From Mesorhizobium loti (GTDB lineage Bacteria; Pseudomonadota; Alphaproteobacteria; Rhizobiales; Rhizobiaceae), in NCBI RefSeq assembly GCF_002858745.1, contig NZ_PJRO01000003.1:124001-188000 (forward strand): a stretch of DNA of 64,000 nucleotides. The letters run 5' to 3'. Every line of letters starts with the position of its first letter. Position 1 is the first letter of the stretch. A model generated the notes under the pieces. The model did not search any database. It saw only the letters and a program-made list of their open reading frames with translations, and had not been told where the DNA came from. This document shows, in pieces, positions 30,662 to 39,915 of this stretch. A program made the translations under genes and the position numbers.

Positions 30662-31819
30662 CTAGAGCGTGCCGGCGGTGGCATCGCCACCAACAAGCTT
30701 CTTGATTTCCTGTGGGTCGGCCATGATCGGCTGCACGACATCGCCTTCGGTGACCAGCTCCTGGCCGGCGACAATGACCCGTGCATCCACCGGGATGCCG
30801 GCCAGCACGAGACCCATGGGCGTGTCGTCGACGAGATCGATCGGGAAGAAGGCGACCTTGTTGTCCTTGTCGACGGCGCGAATGCCAAGGTCGCCCTTGT
30901 TGCCAAGCGTCACCACCGAGCGTGGCAGCATGACCGCATCAGCCGGCTTGGCGGACAGCGTGATTTCGGCCGTCATCCCGGCGGGAATGGCACCGTCACC
31001 GTTCGGGATGGCAATCTCCACCCGGAAGGTGCGGGTGGCTGCCGAAGCATCGCGGCTGATGTAACGTATAGTGCCTTGGACAATCTGGCCGCTGACCAGG
31101 CGTACATTGGCCTTGTCGCCGATCTTGAGGTAGCCAAGGTCGCGTTCGCTGACTTCGCCGCGTGCGATCACCGGATCAAGGCTGAGGATGGTCGCAACCT
31201 CACCACCCAGCGGCACGGCGCTGCCGAGTTCCACCGGCACACGATCGATGACGCCATCGAACGGCGCTTTGACTTCCTTGCGGGCCAGTTCGCTCTCTGC
31301 CGCGTCGAGCTGCGACGACGCCAGGGCCAGGGCCGAACGGGCACTGTCGAGCTGGAGCTTGGCAAGGTTGCCGGTCTTGGCAAGCCGTTCGGCCGCATCG
31401 AGCTCGGCCTTGCGCTGACCCTTCAACTGGCGGGCATTCTCGACCGCGGAGATTTTCTCTTCTGCGTCCAACATCAAAACGATATCGCCAATCTTGACGT
31501 GATCGCCCTGCTTGACCGGCAGCTCGCTGATGATGCCCGCCACGCGGGTGGCAAGCACTGCGCGCTTGTCAGCCTCGGTCACACCGGAGATGCGGATTGC
31601 CCGCGCATGTTCGCTGCGCGGCGGCGTCACCACCTTGACGATGCGCAGCGAAGCTTTCTGCTCCGCCTGCTCCGGTTTGGCCTCGGTTTTAGGCTGTTCC
31701 GCGGTCGACGCGGCACTGCCTACCGATGAGAACTGGCCAGTACCCATCCACGCCGCAAAGCCGACAAGCACCACAACAGCTGCGACCTTGTGAAATTTCA
31801 TTTTCAGCATCGTCGTCAT
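30662..31819 (-). CDS. RND efflux periplasmic adaptor subunit
   Basis: The 385-residue membrane-fusion protein has an N-terminal anchor (VAAVVVLVGFAAWMG). A lipoyl/barrel-sandwich half (VAGIISELPVKQGDHVKIGD) precedes an alpha hairpin (about 130-190), after which the second lipoyl half follows (VKAPFDGVIDRVPVELGSAV). The beta-barrel domain comes after that. It links the RND permease to an outer-membrane channel. No lipobox is seen. The start could also be nine bases later. Confidence 0.92.
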   Translation of the reverse strand: MTTMLKMKFHKVAAVVVLVGFAAWMGTGQFSSVGSAASTAEQPKTEAKPEQAEQKASLRIVKVVTPPRSEHARAIRISGVTEADKRAVLATRVAGIISELPVKQGDHVKIGDIVLMLDAEEKISAVENARQLKGQRKAELDAAERLAKTGNLAKLQLDSARSALALASSQLDAAESELARKEVKAPFDGVIDRVPVELGSAVPLGGEVATILSLDPVIARGEVSERDLGYLKIGDKANVRLVSGQIVQGTIRYISRDASAATRTFRVEIAIPNGDGAIPAGMTAEITLSAKPADAVMLPRSVVTLGNKGDLGIRAVDKDNKVAFFPIDLVDDTPMGLVLAGIPVDARVIVAGQELVTEGDVVQPIMADPQEIKKLVGGDATAGTL

Positions 31820-32519
31820 CCGGTAAAAGCGTGAACCCCCGCCGCGTTTCCGGTCGGCGCGAGTTCGATATGGGAATGCGCGCAGCGATCTTCAAATTAC
31901 CGTGATCGGCAGAGCGCGCTTTCTACATGAATCGCTCTTATTAGACAGTGGTAAAAATACGGAGGATCGACGGTTTGGGGCCGTTGGCGCCCAATAAGAT
32001 CGTAGTTTTCACAAAAATCAGTGGGGTATTACTGGAAAACGAAAAGAATTTTTCGAGGCAGGTTTTCTCACTCCCGCACCGTCGCGACGACAGGCAGCAA
32101 AGCTCGCCAAACAATCAATCAGCTCAGGACTATTGCCTGGCACATAAAGCGCCCTAGGGCAGTTCGGTCCATCCCGACGCGCCCGCCTGATCGAGCTTCA
32201 GCCTCACGCCAACTTCTGCAATATATTGAAATTCATGCATAATAATCCGCGCACCGAGCATTCGGCATTCCCTCCGGTGCTCTTGAGCACGCTGTTCGGA
32301 ATATCCATTCGTCGGCCGCTGCGGCAAGGATCGGCGACGCAGATCCGATCTTGCGGATGGTCAGTTTCGTGGCCGTGGTCTGATGCCGCCGCTGCGCGCA
32401 GAAGGGCCAGAAACCCTGCAGTTCTGGCAGCAGCTGTCAGGATGATGTGATCTCGCCGCACATTTTCCGGTGGCAACCGCGTCGGGCGACATGCCGCAGT
32501 CGTTTCATTTGGCGAAATC
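31820..32519. other. Long intergenic region without a recognised gene
   Basis: About 760 bases separate the adaptor gene (minus) from the iron-binding protein gene (plus). The first half is relatively A+T-rich. A perfect inverted repeat CGAAAA-GAAT-TTTTCG lies at 32040-32055. Short open frames exist on both strands (for example 31948-32157 plus) but none resembles a known protein. It may hold decayed sequence or a small RNA. Confidence 0.5.
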
Positions 32520-32535
32520 TTGACTTGGTCGATCA
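32520..32535. promoter_or_regulatory. Iron-box candidate (TGA-N9-TCA) upstream of the Fe ABC operon
   Basis: TGA-CTTGGTCGA-TCA lies at 32521-32535, 50 bases before the fbpA-like ATG, and overlaps a TTGACT -35-like box (32520-32525). This is the spacing of the rhizobial iron-responsive operator bound by RirA. Confidence 0.5.
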
Positions 32536-32585
32536 TGTATCGGTAGCTGCTCCCGACATTGGATCGCTCAACCGAGGAGACCTTG

Positions 32586-33596
32586 ATGAAGTCCATTCTT
32601 TCGATGCTGGCAGGTGCTGCGGCGCTCACGATCGGCCTTGCTGCCTTGCCGGCCGTGGCCGCGGATGGCGACGGCATTGTCGTCTACAACGCCCAACATG
32701 AAAGCCTGGCCAAGGAATGGGCTGAAGCCTTCACCAAGGAGACCGGCATCAAGGTGACGCTGCGCAATGGCGGCGACAGCGAGTTCTCCAACCAGATCGT
32801 TGCGGAAGGCACCGCATCGCCGGCCGACGTCTTCCTGACAGAGAATTCGCCTGCCATGGCACTGGTCGACGCCGCCGGCCTGTTCGCGCCGATCGACGCC
32901 GACACGCTGACGCTGGTGCCGGAACAGTATCGTCCGTCCGACGGCAAGTGGGTCGGCATCGCCGCACGCAGCACCGTCTTTGTCTACAACAAGGACAAGC
33001 TGAAGGAAGATCAGTTGCCGAAGTCGATGCTCGACCTCGCCGATCCGAACTGGAAAGGCCGCTGGGGCGCTTCGCCATCCGGCGCCGACTTCCAGGCAAT
33101 CGTTTCGGCCCTGCTTGAGCTGAAGGGCGAGGAAGCGACCGCCACCTGGCTCAAGGCGATGAAGGAGAACTTCAAGCCATTCAAGGGCAACAGCACGGTC
33201 ATGAAGGCGGTCAATGCCGGGCAGGTCGATGGTGGTGTGATCTATCACTATTACTATTTCGGCGACCAGAATAAGACCGGCGAGAACAGCAAGAACGTCG
33301 TGCAGTCCTATTTCAAGAACCAGGATCCGGGCGCCTTCGTATCGGTTTCCGGAGCCGGTGTGCTCGCGTCCTCCAAGCATGCGAAGGAAGCGCAGGCTTT
33401 CGTGAAATGGCTGGCCGGCAAGAATGGTCAGGACATCCTGAAGACCGGAACCTCGTTCGAATATGCCGTTGGCAACGGCGCGGAATCGAACACCAAGCTC
33501 GTGCCCCTCGCCGACTTGCAGGCACCCAAGATCGACCCGCAGAAGCTCAACTCCAAGAAGGTGACCGACTTGATGACGGCAGCCGGCTTGCTTTAG
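32586..33596 (+). CDS. fbpA: Fe(III) ABC transporter substrate-binding protein
   Basis: The 336-residue protein has a signal peptide cleaved near VAA/DG. The ferric-binding fold is recognisable from IVVYNAQHESLAKEWAEAF, DVFLTENSPAM and the iron-ligand tyrosine cluster VIYHYYYFGDQ (Tyr220 and Tyr222-224). It captures Fe3+ in the periplasm for the permease and ATPase encoded downstream. A GAGGAGA ribosome-binding site precedes the ATG. A TGA-N9-TCA iron box lies upstream and a strong hairpin follows the stop. The symbol is by family; afuA or idiA are equivalent names. Confidence 0.92.
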   Translation: MKSILSMLAGAAALTIGLAALPAVAADGDGIVVYNAQHESLAKEWAEAFTKETGIKVTLRNGGDSEFSNQIVAEGTASPADVFLTENSPAMALVDAAGLFAPIDADTLTLVPEQYRPSDGKWVGIAARSTVFVYNKDKLKEDQLPKSMLDLADPNWKGRWGASPSGADFQAIVSALLELKGEEATATWLKAMKENFKPFKGNSTVMKAVNAGQVDGGVIYHYYYFGDQNKTGENSKNVVQSYFKNQDPGAFVSVSGAGVLASSKHAKEAQAFVKWLAGKNGQDILKTGTSFEYAVGNGAESNTKLVPLADLQAPKIDPQKLNSKKVTDLMTAAGLL

Positions 33597-33631
33597 CCGG
33601 CATTCGTCCTAATAAGGACCGCATCCACAGC

Positions 33632-33654
33632 GCTCCCGCGGTCCCCGCGGGAGC
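33632..33654 (+). promoter_or_regulatory. Intercistronic hairpin between fbpA and fbpB
   Basis: GCTCCCGCGG pairs perfectly with CCGCGGGAGC around loop TCC, followed by ATTCGTTT. It probably terminates part of the transcripts or protects the fbpA message, giving more binding protein than permease. Confidence 0.65.
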
Positions 33655-33753
33655 ATTCGTTTCCGAGACCTGTTCCGCCAATGGCCAAGCCACCCTTTGC
33701 CCTTCCTTTCATCGGTGCCTGCCGCATACCGGCGGGACAGCGCGGGTGACCTG

Positions 33754-35337
33754 ATGACGGCCTCGGGCGAACTCGCGCAAGCTGGCGCGCCAGCCCGCAT
33801 GCCTGGCCGGCGTGCCACTGCCCGTTCGTTCCCGCTGATCACGCTGACAGCCGTCATCGTCTCCGTCCTTGCGCTGCTGCCACTCGCTTTCGTGATCTTC
33901 ATCGCCATCCAGACCGGCTGGGCAACGGTCGTGCAACTGGTGTTCAGGCCGCGCGTCGGCGAACTGCTCGTCAACACCCTGCTTCTGGTTGTACTCGCCG
34001 TGCCGATCTGCGCTGTGCTCTCGGTCGCGCTGGCCTGGCTGACCGAGCGCAGCGACTTGCCCGGCGCGCGGCTGTGGTCCTGGCTGGCGGTAGCACCGTT
34101 GGCGGTACCGGCCTTCGTGCACTCCTATGCCTGGATCACCTTCTGGCCCGAGCTCAACGGCCTGTTCGCCGGCGTGTGGGTTTCGGTCATCGCCTATTTC
34201 CCATTCCTCTACCTGCCGGTTTCAGCCGCCTTTCGCCGTCTCGACCCCGCCCTGGAGGACGCCGCCGCCTCCCTTGGCCTCAGTCCCTGGCGTGTTTTCT
34301 TGCGCGTGGTGTTGCCGCAGCTGCGGCTGGCACTCTGTGGTGGTGCGCTGCTGGTCGGCCTGCATCTGCTCGCCGAATACGGACTCTATGTGTTTGTGCG
34401 GTTCGATACCTTCACCACGGCAATCGTCGACCAGTTCCAATCGACCTTCAACGGACCCGCCGCGAACATGCTGGCTGGCGTCCTGGTCGCCTGCTGCCTG
34501 ATTCTGCTGACACTCGAAATACTGGTGCGTGGCGAAGAGCGCTACGCCCGCGTCGGTTCCGGCGCGGCACGCCTCAAGCCACGCACTGCCCTCGGCCGCG
34601 CCACCTTGCCTTGCCTGTTGTTGCCGGTCGCCGTCACGCTGCTGGCAGTCGGCGTGCCCTTCCTCACCATTGGCCGTTGGCTGCTTGCCGGTGGCAGTGA
34701 AGTATGGCGCATGGATGAAATCGGCCTGGCACTTGGCCAGACACTGTTCCTTGCCGTCGCCGGCGGCGTCATCGCAACCATCGCTGCCACACCGATGGCC
34801 TGGCTGTCGATCCGCGCTCCCGGCCGCCTGCAGCGCATTCTCGAAGGTTGCAACTATGTAGTCGGGGCCCTGCCCGGTGTTGTGGTGGCACTGGCGCTGG
34901 TCACCATCGCCGTGCGTGTCGTCCAGCCGCTCTACCAGACGCTTGCCACCATCCTGTTTGCCTATGTGCTGATGTTCCTGCCGCGTGCGCTCGTCTCGCT
35001 GCGTGCCTCGATCGCGCAGGCACCGGTGGAATTGGAGCGAGCCGCCGGCAGCCTTGGCCGTTCGCCTCTCAAGGCTCTGTGGTCAACCACCATCCGTCTC
35101 TCGGCTCCGGGCGCCGCCGCCGGCATGGCGCTGGTGGCGCTCGGCATCATGAATGAATTGACGGCCACCCAGATGCTGGCGCCCAACGGCACCCGCACGC
35201 TGGCGATGGCCTTCTGGAATTACAGTGGCGAGATCGACTATGCAGCGGCCGCCCCTTATGCAGCGATCATGGTGATGATGTCGCTGCCCCTGACCTGGCT
35301 GCTTTATGTGCAGTCGAAGCGAATGGCCGGCCAATGA
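33754..35337 (+). CDS. fbpB: Fe(III) ABC transporter permease (fused two-domain)
   Basis: The 527-residue inner-membrane protein carries two BPD-transport permease domains in tandem, about 12 helices in all. Each ends with an EAA-type loop ([22 protein letters not shown] and [20 protein letters not shown]) that contacts the ATPase. This is the FbpB/SfuB form. I chose the ATG giving MTASGELAQ; a TTG 57 bases upstream is also possible. The stop overlaps the ATPase start by four bases. Confidence 0.92.
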   Translation: MTASGELAQAGAPARMPGRRATARSFPLITLTAVIVSVLALLPLAFVIFIAIQTGWATVVQLVFRPRVGELLVNTLLLVVLAVPICAVLSVALAWLTERSDLPGARLWSWLAVAPLAVPAFVHSYAWITFWPELNGLFAGVWVSVIAYFPFLYLPVSAAFRRLDPALEDAAASLGLSPWRVFLRVVLPQLRLALCGGALLVGLHLLAEYGLYVFVRFDTFTTAIVDQFQSTFNGPAANMLAGVLVACCLILLTLEILVRGEERYARVGSGAARLKPRTALGRATLPCLLLPVAVTLLAVGVPFLTIGRWLLAGGSEVWRMDEIGLALGQTLFLAVAGGVIATIAATPMAWLSIRAPGRLQRILEGCNYVVGALPGVVVALALVTIAVRVVQPLYQTLATILFAYVLMFLPRALVSLRASIAQAPVELERAAGSLGRSPLKALWSTTIRLSAPGAAAGMALVALGIMNELTATQMLAPNGTRTLAMAFWNYSGEIDYAAAAPYAAIMVMMSLPLTWLLYVQSKRMAGQ

Positions 35338-36419
35338 GTTTCCTGGAAATCGCCTCACTGTCTAAGAACTACGGTCCGGTTGCCGCGGTTGCCGGCGTGG
35401 ATATCACCGTCGCCGCAGGCAGCCGTACCGCGATCGTCGGTCCCTCCGGTTGCGGCAAGACCACGCTGCTGCGTCTCATCGCCGGTTTCGAAGCTCCAGA
35501 CAGTGGCCGCATCGTGCTCGACGGCAAGCTGCTCGCCAATGGCGGCGCGAGCGTACCGGCGCATCTGCGTGGTATCGGCCTGGTGGCACAGGATGGCGCG
35601 TTGTTTCCGCACCTGACCATCGCCGGAAACATCGGCTTCGGCCTTGACCGCAAGGAACCCAAGCGCGACGAACGCATCGCGGAACTCGCCTACATCGTCG
35701 GACTGGACAAGAGCGTTCTCAAACGCCGCCCGCATCAACTTTCCGGCGGACAGCAGCAGCGCGTGGCGCTGGCCCGCGCCATGGCGATGAAGCCGCGCCT
35801 GATGCTGCTCGACGAACCATTTTCCGCACTCGACACCGGCCTGCGCGCTTCGATGCGCAAGGCAGTGGCCGAAATGCTCGAGAGCGCCGGCATCACCACC
35901 ATCCTGGTTACCCATGACCAGTCGGAAGCGCTGTCCTTTGCCGATCAGGTGGCCGTCATGCGCGAAGGCCAGTTCTCGCAGGTCGGCACGCCGCGCGACC
36001 TCTATCTCAGGCCGAAGGACCGCATGATCGCCGAGTTTCTCGGCGACGCCATCATCCTGCCGGCAAAGATTTCCGGGGGCTTCGCGGAATCCCCCCTCGG
36101 CCGCATCGCCGTCGACAGCAAGGAACGGCGTGACCTCGCCCGCATCATGCTGAGGCCGGAACAGATCCTGCTCGCCACCGCTTCGCGCAAGGAACTGGCG
36201 GCCGCCAAATCCGGCGTGCTGTTTGGCGAGGTAACTGAATCCGAATTCGGCGGCGCAGCCTGCGCGGTTGCCGTCAAGCTGCTCAACAGCCCCGATCTAC
36301 CCGAGGCAGCTGCGATCGGTTCGACGCCGCTGATCTTGAAAAAGCCCGGCGTCGACGCGCCTTCGGTGGGTGACATCGTGTGTGTCAGCGTCGTCGGCAA
36401 GGCGCACGTGTTCAACTAG
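35334..36419 (+). CDS. fbpC: Fe(III) ABC transporter ATP-binding protein
   Basis: The 361-residue ATPase has Walker [10 protein letters not shown] (36-44), signature [14 protein letters not shown], Walker [13 protein letters not shown] and a switch His in [13 protein letters not shown]-terminal regulatory domain of about 120 residues follows, as in FbpC. It powers ferric iron uptake with the two preceding gene products. Translation is coupled to fbpB by an ATGA overlap. Its TAG stop is the first triplet of a palindromic element. Confidence 0.93.
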   Translation: MSFLEIASLSKNYGPVAAVAGVDITVAAGSRTAIVGPSGCGKTTLLRLIAGFEAPDSGRIVLDGKLLANGGASVPAHLRGIGLVAQDGALFPHLTIAGNIGFGLDRKEPKRDERIAELAYIVGLDKSVLKRRPHQLSGGQQQRVALARAMAMKPRLMLLDEPFSALDTGLRASMRKAVAEMLESAGITTILVTHDQSEALSFADQVAVMREGQFSQVGTPRDLYLRPKDRMIAEFLGDAIILPAKISGGFAESPLGRIAVDSKERRDLARIMLRPEQILLATASRKELAAAKSGVLFGEVTESEFGGAACAVAVKLLNSPDLPEAAAIGSTPLILKKPGVDAPSVGDIVCVSVVGKAHVFN

Positions 36420-36457
36420 AGCAATTAGAGCGTTTCAGTGAAAAACGGAAACGCTCC
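36417..36457 (+). repeat. Short palindromic element, family A remnant
   Basis: It begins at the fbpC stop as TAGAGCAATTAGAGCG and holds the perfect stem GAGCGTTTC/GAAACGCTC (36428-36456). This matches the hairpin half of the longer family A elements. It may also act as the operon's 3' end. Confidence 0.75.
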
Positions 36458-36474
36458 AGGAATGGCGCGGCCGA

Positions 36475-36870
36475 TCAGGCGGCGCCGAAGCGGTAGCTGC
36501 TCAGCACTTTCCATCTGCCGGATGCGCCGTCGCGCAGCTTCACCGTGATCCCGGCAAGAAGGCCGGGATCGACCAGGCGCAGGTTGATGCCGGTTCTGCG
36601 ATCGAGATCATCTTCGGCATGCGCGGGAATATGATGCGTGAAGCATCCGCAATTCCTGCAGCGCAGCCATGTCAGCACACCTTTGCCCCAGACATAACGC
36701 TCGAAGGCATTGTCCGGCGCAATCACTTCGACTGACCGACGGGTATAATAGGCAAAGATCGGCGCTTGCCGCCGGCAGAACGAACAGTTGCAGGCGGTGA
36801 TTACGCGCGGCTTTCGCGGAAGCCGCAGCCGGACCTGTCCGCAATGGCATACCGCGTCGATCACCTTCAA
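36475..36870 (-). CDS. GFA-family (glutathione-dependent formaldehyde-activating-like) protein
   Basis: This 131-residue protein has the Mss4-like zinc fold of the GFA family. Cysteines are at CHCG (Cys8, Cys10), CNCSFC (Cys27, Cys29, Cys32) and CRNCGC (about 71-76). The family is named after Gfa of Paracoccus, but most members, probably including this one, have no proven activity. It seems to start at TTG; a GTG six bases later is an alternative. It lies between the iron and glycerol-phosphate transporter operons and ends nine bases from the ugpC stop. Confidence 0.88.
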   Translation of the reverse strand: MKVIDAVCHCGQVRLRLPRKPRVITACNCSFCRRQAPIFAYYTRRSVEVIAPDNAFERYVWGKGVLTWLRCRNCGCFTHHIPAHAEDDLDRRTGINLRLVDPGLLAGITVKLRDGASGRWKVLSSYRFGAA

Positions 36871-36879
36871 TGTGCAGGC

Positions 36880-37959
36880 CTAGACCCGCTTCCCTGTGCT
36901 GTCGAACCAGTGCAGTTTCCCGGCTGGTACCAAAACTTCGAGACTGTCACCCGGCTTGGCAACAGCACGACCCGCCACCCTGACCACGATACGACCGCCG
37001 GCGGCCGCGCAATAAAGAAAGCTTTCGGCCCCTACCGGCTCGACCGCCTCGACAGTGGCTGGCAGCTTGAGCGAGCCGGATGGCTTTTCTCCTTCGCCGA
37101 GGACATCGGCATCCTCCGGACGGAAGCCCAATGTCGCAGCAAGCACCGGCGCCGCGATCCCAAGCCCCGCACCATTGGCGAAAAACTTTTCCAGAGTATC
37201 GGCCTGGCTGTCCGGTTTGGCTGCGATGGCGAGCAGGTTCATCGGCGGCGCGCCGATGAAGGAGGCAACGAAGGTCGAGGCTGGCTTCTCGTAGATATCG
37301 AGCGGCGCGCCCATCTGTTCGACCAGCCCGGCATTCATGACGACCAGGATGTCGGCCAGCGTCATCGCTTCCAGTTGGTCGTGCGTGACATAGACCGAGG
37401 TGACGCCCAGTGAACGCTGCAGGTTCTTGATTTCCACGCGCATCTGCCCGCGCAGCTTGGCGTCGAGATTGGAAAGCGGTTCATCGAACAGGAATACTTT
37501 CGGGTTGCGCACGATGGCACGACCCATGGCGACGCGCTGGCGCTGGCCGCCGGAAAGCTCGCGCGGGCGCCGGTCGAGCAGGTGCGACAGCTCCAGAACC
37601 TTGGCGGTCGAGCGCACGCGCGAGTCGATCTCGTCCTTCGGCGTGCCGCGATTGCGCAGGCCATAGGCCATGTTGTCGTAGACCTTCATATGCGGATAAA
37701 GCGCATAGTTCTGGAACACCATCGCGATGTCGCGCTCGGTCGGCCCCACCGCATTGACCACCTTGCCATCGATGGCACAGGTGCCCGACGAGATCGTTTC
37801 CAGCCCGGCGATCATGCGCAGCAGTGTGGACTTGCCGCAGCCGGACGGGCCGACCAGCACGCAAAGCTCCTTGTCGGGTATGGCGATCGACACACCCTTC
37901 ACCGCCTCTACCCCGCCGGGATAGACCTTGCGCACATCTTTCAGGTCAACTGTCGCCAT
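36880..37959 (-). CDS. ugpC: sn-Glycerol-3-phosphate ABC transporter ATP-binding protein
   Basis: The 359-residue MalK-type ATPase has Walker [10 protein letters not shown] (37-45), signature [15 protein letters not shown] and Walker [19 protein letters not shown]-terminal TOBE regulatory domain is present. It energises the UgpAE permease encoded upstream. The order ugpB-ugpA-ugpE-ugpC on one strand supports the Ugp assignment over a general sugar importer. It starts six bases after the ugpE stop. Confidence 0.9.
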   Translation of the reverse strand: MATVDLKDVRKVYPGGVEAVKGVSIAIPDKELCVLVGPSGCGKSTLLRMIAGLETISSGTCAIDGKVVNAVGPTERDIAMVFQNYALYPHMKVYDNMAYGLRNRGTPKDEIDSRVRSTAKVLELSHLLDRRPRELSGGQRQRVAMGRAIVRNPKVFLFDEPLSNLDAKLRGQMRVEIKNLQRSLGVTSVYVTHDQLEAMTLADILVVMNAGLVEQMGAPLDIYEKPASTFVASFIGAPPMNLLAIAAKPDSQADTLEKFFANGAGLGIAAPVLAATLGFRPEDADVLGEGEKPSGSLKLPATVEAVEPVGAESFLYCAAAGGRIVVRVAGRAVAKPGDSLEVLVPAGKLHWFDSTGKRV

Positions 37960-37965
37960 CTATTC

Positions 37966-38856
37966 TCATTTCTCCGTATCGACGAGACCGCGCACGAACC
38001 ATCGCTGCATCAGCACCACGACCAGGATCGGCGGCACGATGGCCAGGATCGCCGTTACCATCACCAGATGCCATTGCGTATCCGCGTCGGCAAAAGACAC
38101 CATCTTCTTCAGCGCAATGACGATCGTGGTCATGTCGTTACGGTTGGTGACCAGCAGCGGCCATAGATATTGCGTCCAGCCATAGATGAAGAGAATGACG
38201 AACAGCGCTGCTATGTTGGTGCGCGACAGCGGCAAAAGGATATCGAAGAAGAAGCGCCACGGACCCGCGCCGTCGACCCGCGCGGCTTCGACCAATTCGC
38301 CTGGAATGGTCATGAAGAACTGCCGAAAGAGCAGCGTCGCCGTCGCGGACGCTATCAGCGGAATGATCAGGCCAGCATAGGTGTCGATCAGGCCAAGGTC
38401 GACCATAACCTTGTAGGTGGGCAGGATGCGGACCTCGACGGGGAGCATCAACGTGATGAAGATCAGCCAGAAGATCGCCATTCGGAACGGAAACCGGAAG
38501 AACACGATGGCATAGGCCGACAGGATGGAGATCATGATCTTGCCGACGGCAATGCCCAGCGCCATGATCGTCGTGTTCAGTAGAAGCGTGCCCGCGCCCA
38601 CCCCACCGATGCGCCCGGCACCGCCGAACAGCGCTTCGGTATAGTTGTTCCAGAACTCACCACCCGGCGTCAATGGCAGCGGCGGCCTGAGGATCGTCTG
38701 CAGCGTCTGCGTGGAAGCAACGAAAGTGTAGTAGATCGGGAAGGCTACGATCACCAGGCCAAGGATCAGAATGGCATGGGCGACATAGACGCTGGTCGCC
38801 GACTGGCCGATCATCAGCTTGTCGTGCCCGCTGCCGGACACCTTCGGCTCAGCCAT
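37966..38856 (-). CDS. ugpE: sn-Glycerol-3-phosphate ABC transporter permease
   Basis: The 296-residue protein has six membrane helices and the EAA loop [22 protein letters not shown]. It belongs to the MalG/UgpE branch of carbohydrate permeases. It pairs with UgpA and overlaps its gene by eight bases, so the two are translated together. Confidence 0.9.
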   Translation of the reverse strand: MAEPKVSGSGHDKLMIGQSATSVYVAHAILILGLVIVAFPIYYTFVASTQTLQTILRPPLPLTPGGEFWNNYTEALFGGAGRIGGVGAGTLLLNTTIMALGIAVGKIMISILSAYAIVFFRFPFRMAIFWLIFITLMLPVEVRILPTYKVMVDLGLIDTYAGLIIPLIASATATLLFRQFFMTIPGELVEAARVDGAGPWRFFFDILLPLSRTNIAALFVILFIYGWTQYLWPLLVTNRNDMTTIVIALKKMVSFADADTQWHLVMVTAILAIVPPILVVVLMQRWFVRGLVDTEK

Positions 38857-39733
38857 AATGCACCTTCCTTTCCACGTAGCGGAACTGGATGGCGGTGAGC
38901 GCGATCACGATGACCATCAGGATGACCGACTGTGCAGCAGACGAGCCGAGGATCAGATTGACGAACCCGTCATTGTAGACCTTGTAGACCAGCGTCTCGG
39001 TGGATTTGCCCGGTCCGCCACCGGTGACGGCATGCACGATTCCGAACGTGTCGAAGAAGGCATAGGTCGTGTTGATGACCAGCAGAAAGAAGGTGGTCGG
39101 CGCGAGCAACGGGAAGGTGATCGTCCAGAAGCGTTTCATCTCCTTGGCGCCGTCGATCGCGGCGGCCTCGATCAGCGTTTTTGGAATGGCCTGCAGCCCT
39201 GCAACGAAGAACAGAAAATTGTAGCTGATCTGCTTCCAGGCCGCGGCCGCCACCAGCAAGGTCATCGCGTCGGTGCCGTTGAGCACCGGATCCCAGGCGA
39301 TGCCTATCTTGCGCAACAGGATTGCCAGCGAACCGATCGACGGATTGAACAGGAAGAGAAACAGCATGCCCGCGATGGCAGGAGCCACGGCGTAGGGCCA
39401 GATCAGAAGCGTGCGATAGAAACCTTTGCTACGCACCACCTTTTCGGCCATGACGGCGAGCAGAAGAGCAACACCCATCGCGACTGCCGCAGTGGCCACC
39501 GAAAAAACAACGGTCACTTTCAGGGAATACAGGTAGTTCGGGTCAGCGAGGACTTTCTTGAAATTGTCAAACCAGACAAATTTCGACTTCAACCCGAATG
39601 GGTCTTCCTTGAGCATCGACTGGTAGAGCGCCTGCCCCGCCGGCCAATAGAAGAAGACCAGTGTGATGGCGAGTTGCGGCGCCACCAGAAGGTAAGGCAA
39701 CACCCGGTTTGGAAAGACGACACGAGGGCTCAC
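38849..39733 (-). CDS. ugpA: sn-Glycerol-3-phosphate ABC transporter permease
   Basis: The 294-residue protein has six helices and the EAA loop [20 protein letters not shown]. It belongs to the MalF/UgpA branch. The start is GTG at the edge of a palindromic element, whose GGGAGG-rich end supplies the only purine-rich stretch near the start codon. This places a repeat between ugpB and ugpA inside the operon. Confidence 0.9.
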   Translation of the reverse strand: MSPRVVFPNRVLPYLLVAPQLAITLVFFYWPAGQALYQSMLKEDPFGLKSKFVWFDNFKKVLADPNYLYSLKVTVVFSVATAAVAMGVALLLAVMAEKVVRSKGFYRTLLIWPYAVAPAIAGMLFLFLFNPSIGSLAILLRKIGIAWDPVLNGTDAMTLLVAAAAWKQISYNFLFFVAGLQAIPKTLIEAAAIDGAKEMKRFWTITFPLLAPTTFFLLVINTTYAFFDTFGIVHAVTGGGPGKSTETLVYKVYNDGFVNLILGSSAAQSVILMVIVIALTAIQFRYVERKVHYG

Positions 39734-39740
39734 CGCAGCC

Positions 39741-39896
39741 TTGCCTCCCCCCTTGAGGGGGAGATGCCGCCAAAGGCGGCGGTGGGGGTACCATCAGGAG
39801 GAACCGCCCGCTCGCCCGCGTTGACACAGGATCTATGCGCGCCCGCTTGGATCCCCTCTGACCGCTGCGCGGCCATCTCCCCCCTAAAGGGGGAGA
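39741..39896 (-). repeat. Palindromic mosaic element inside the ugp operon
   Basis: About 155 bases bounded by two near-identical palindromes, CTCCCCCCTTGAGGGGGAG (39746-39763 region) and CTCCCCCCTAAAGGGGGAG (39877-39895). A third perfect stem, GCCGCC-AAA-GGCGGC, lies at 39766-39780. The middle contains a TTGACA-like hexamer. It resembles REP/mosaic elements common in Rhizobiales; it has no coding capacity that I trust. Confidence 0.75.
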
Positions 39897-39915
39897 ATAC
39901 GCCGGCGTTCATTCA

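Noticed and set aside
29628..30665. 345-codon frame on the plus strand opposite the RND permease
   Set aside because: Product is Arg/Asp/His-rich antisense noise over a strongly conserved gene.
32204..32677. 157-codon minus-strand frame upstream of fbpA
   Set aside because: It runs antisense through the fbpA signal peptide and the iron box; composition gives no family. Only the gap itself is reported.
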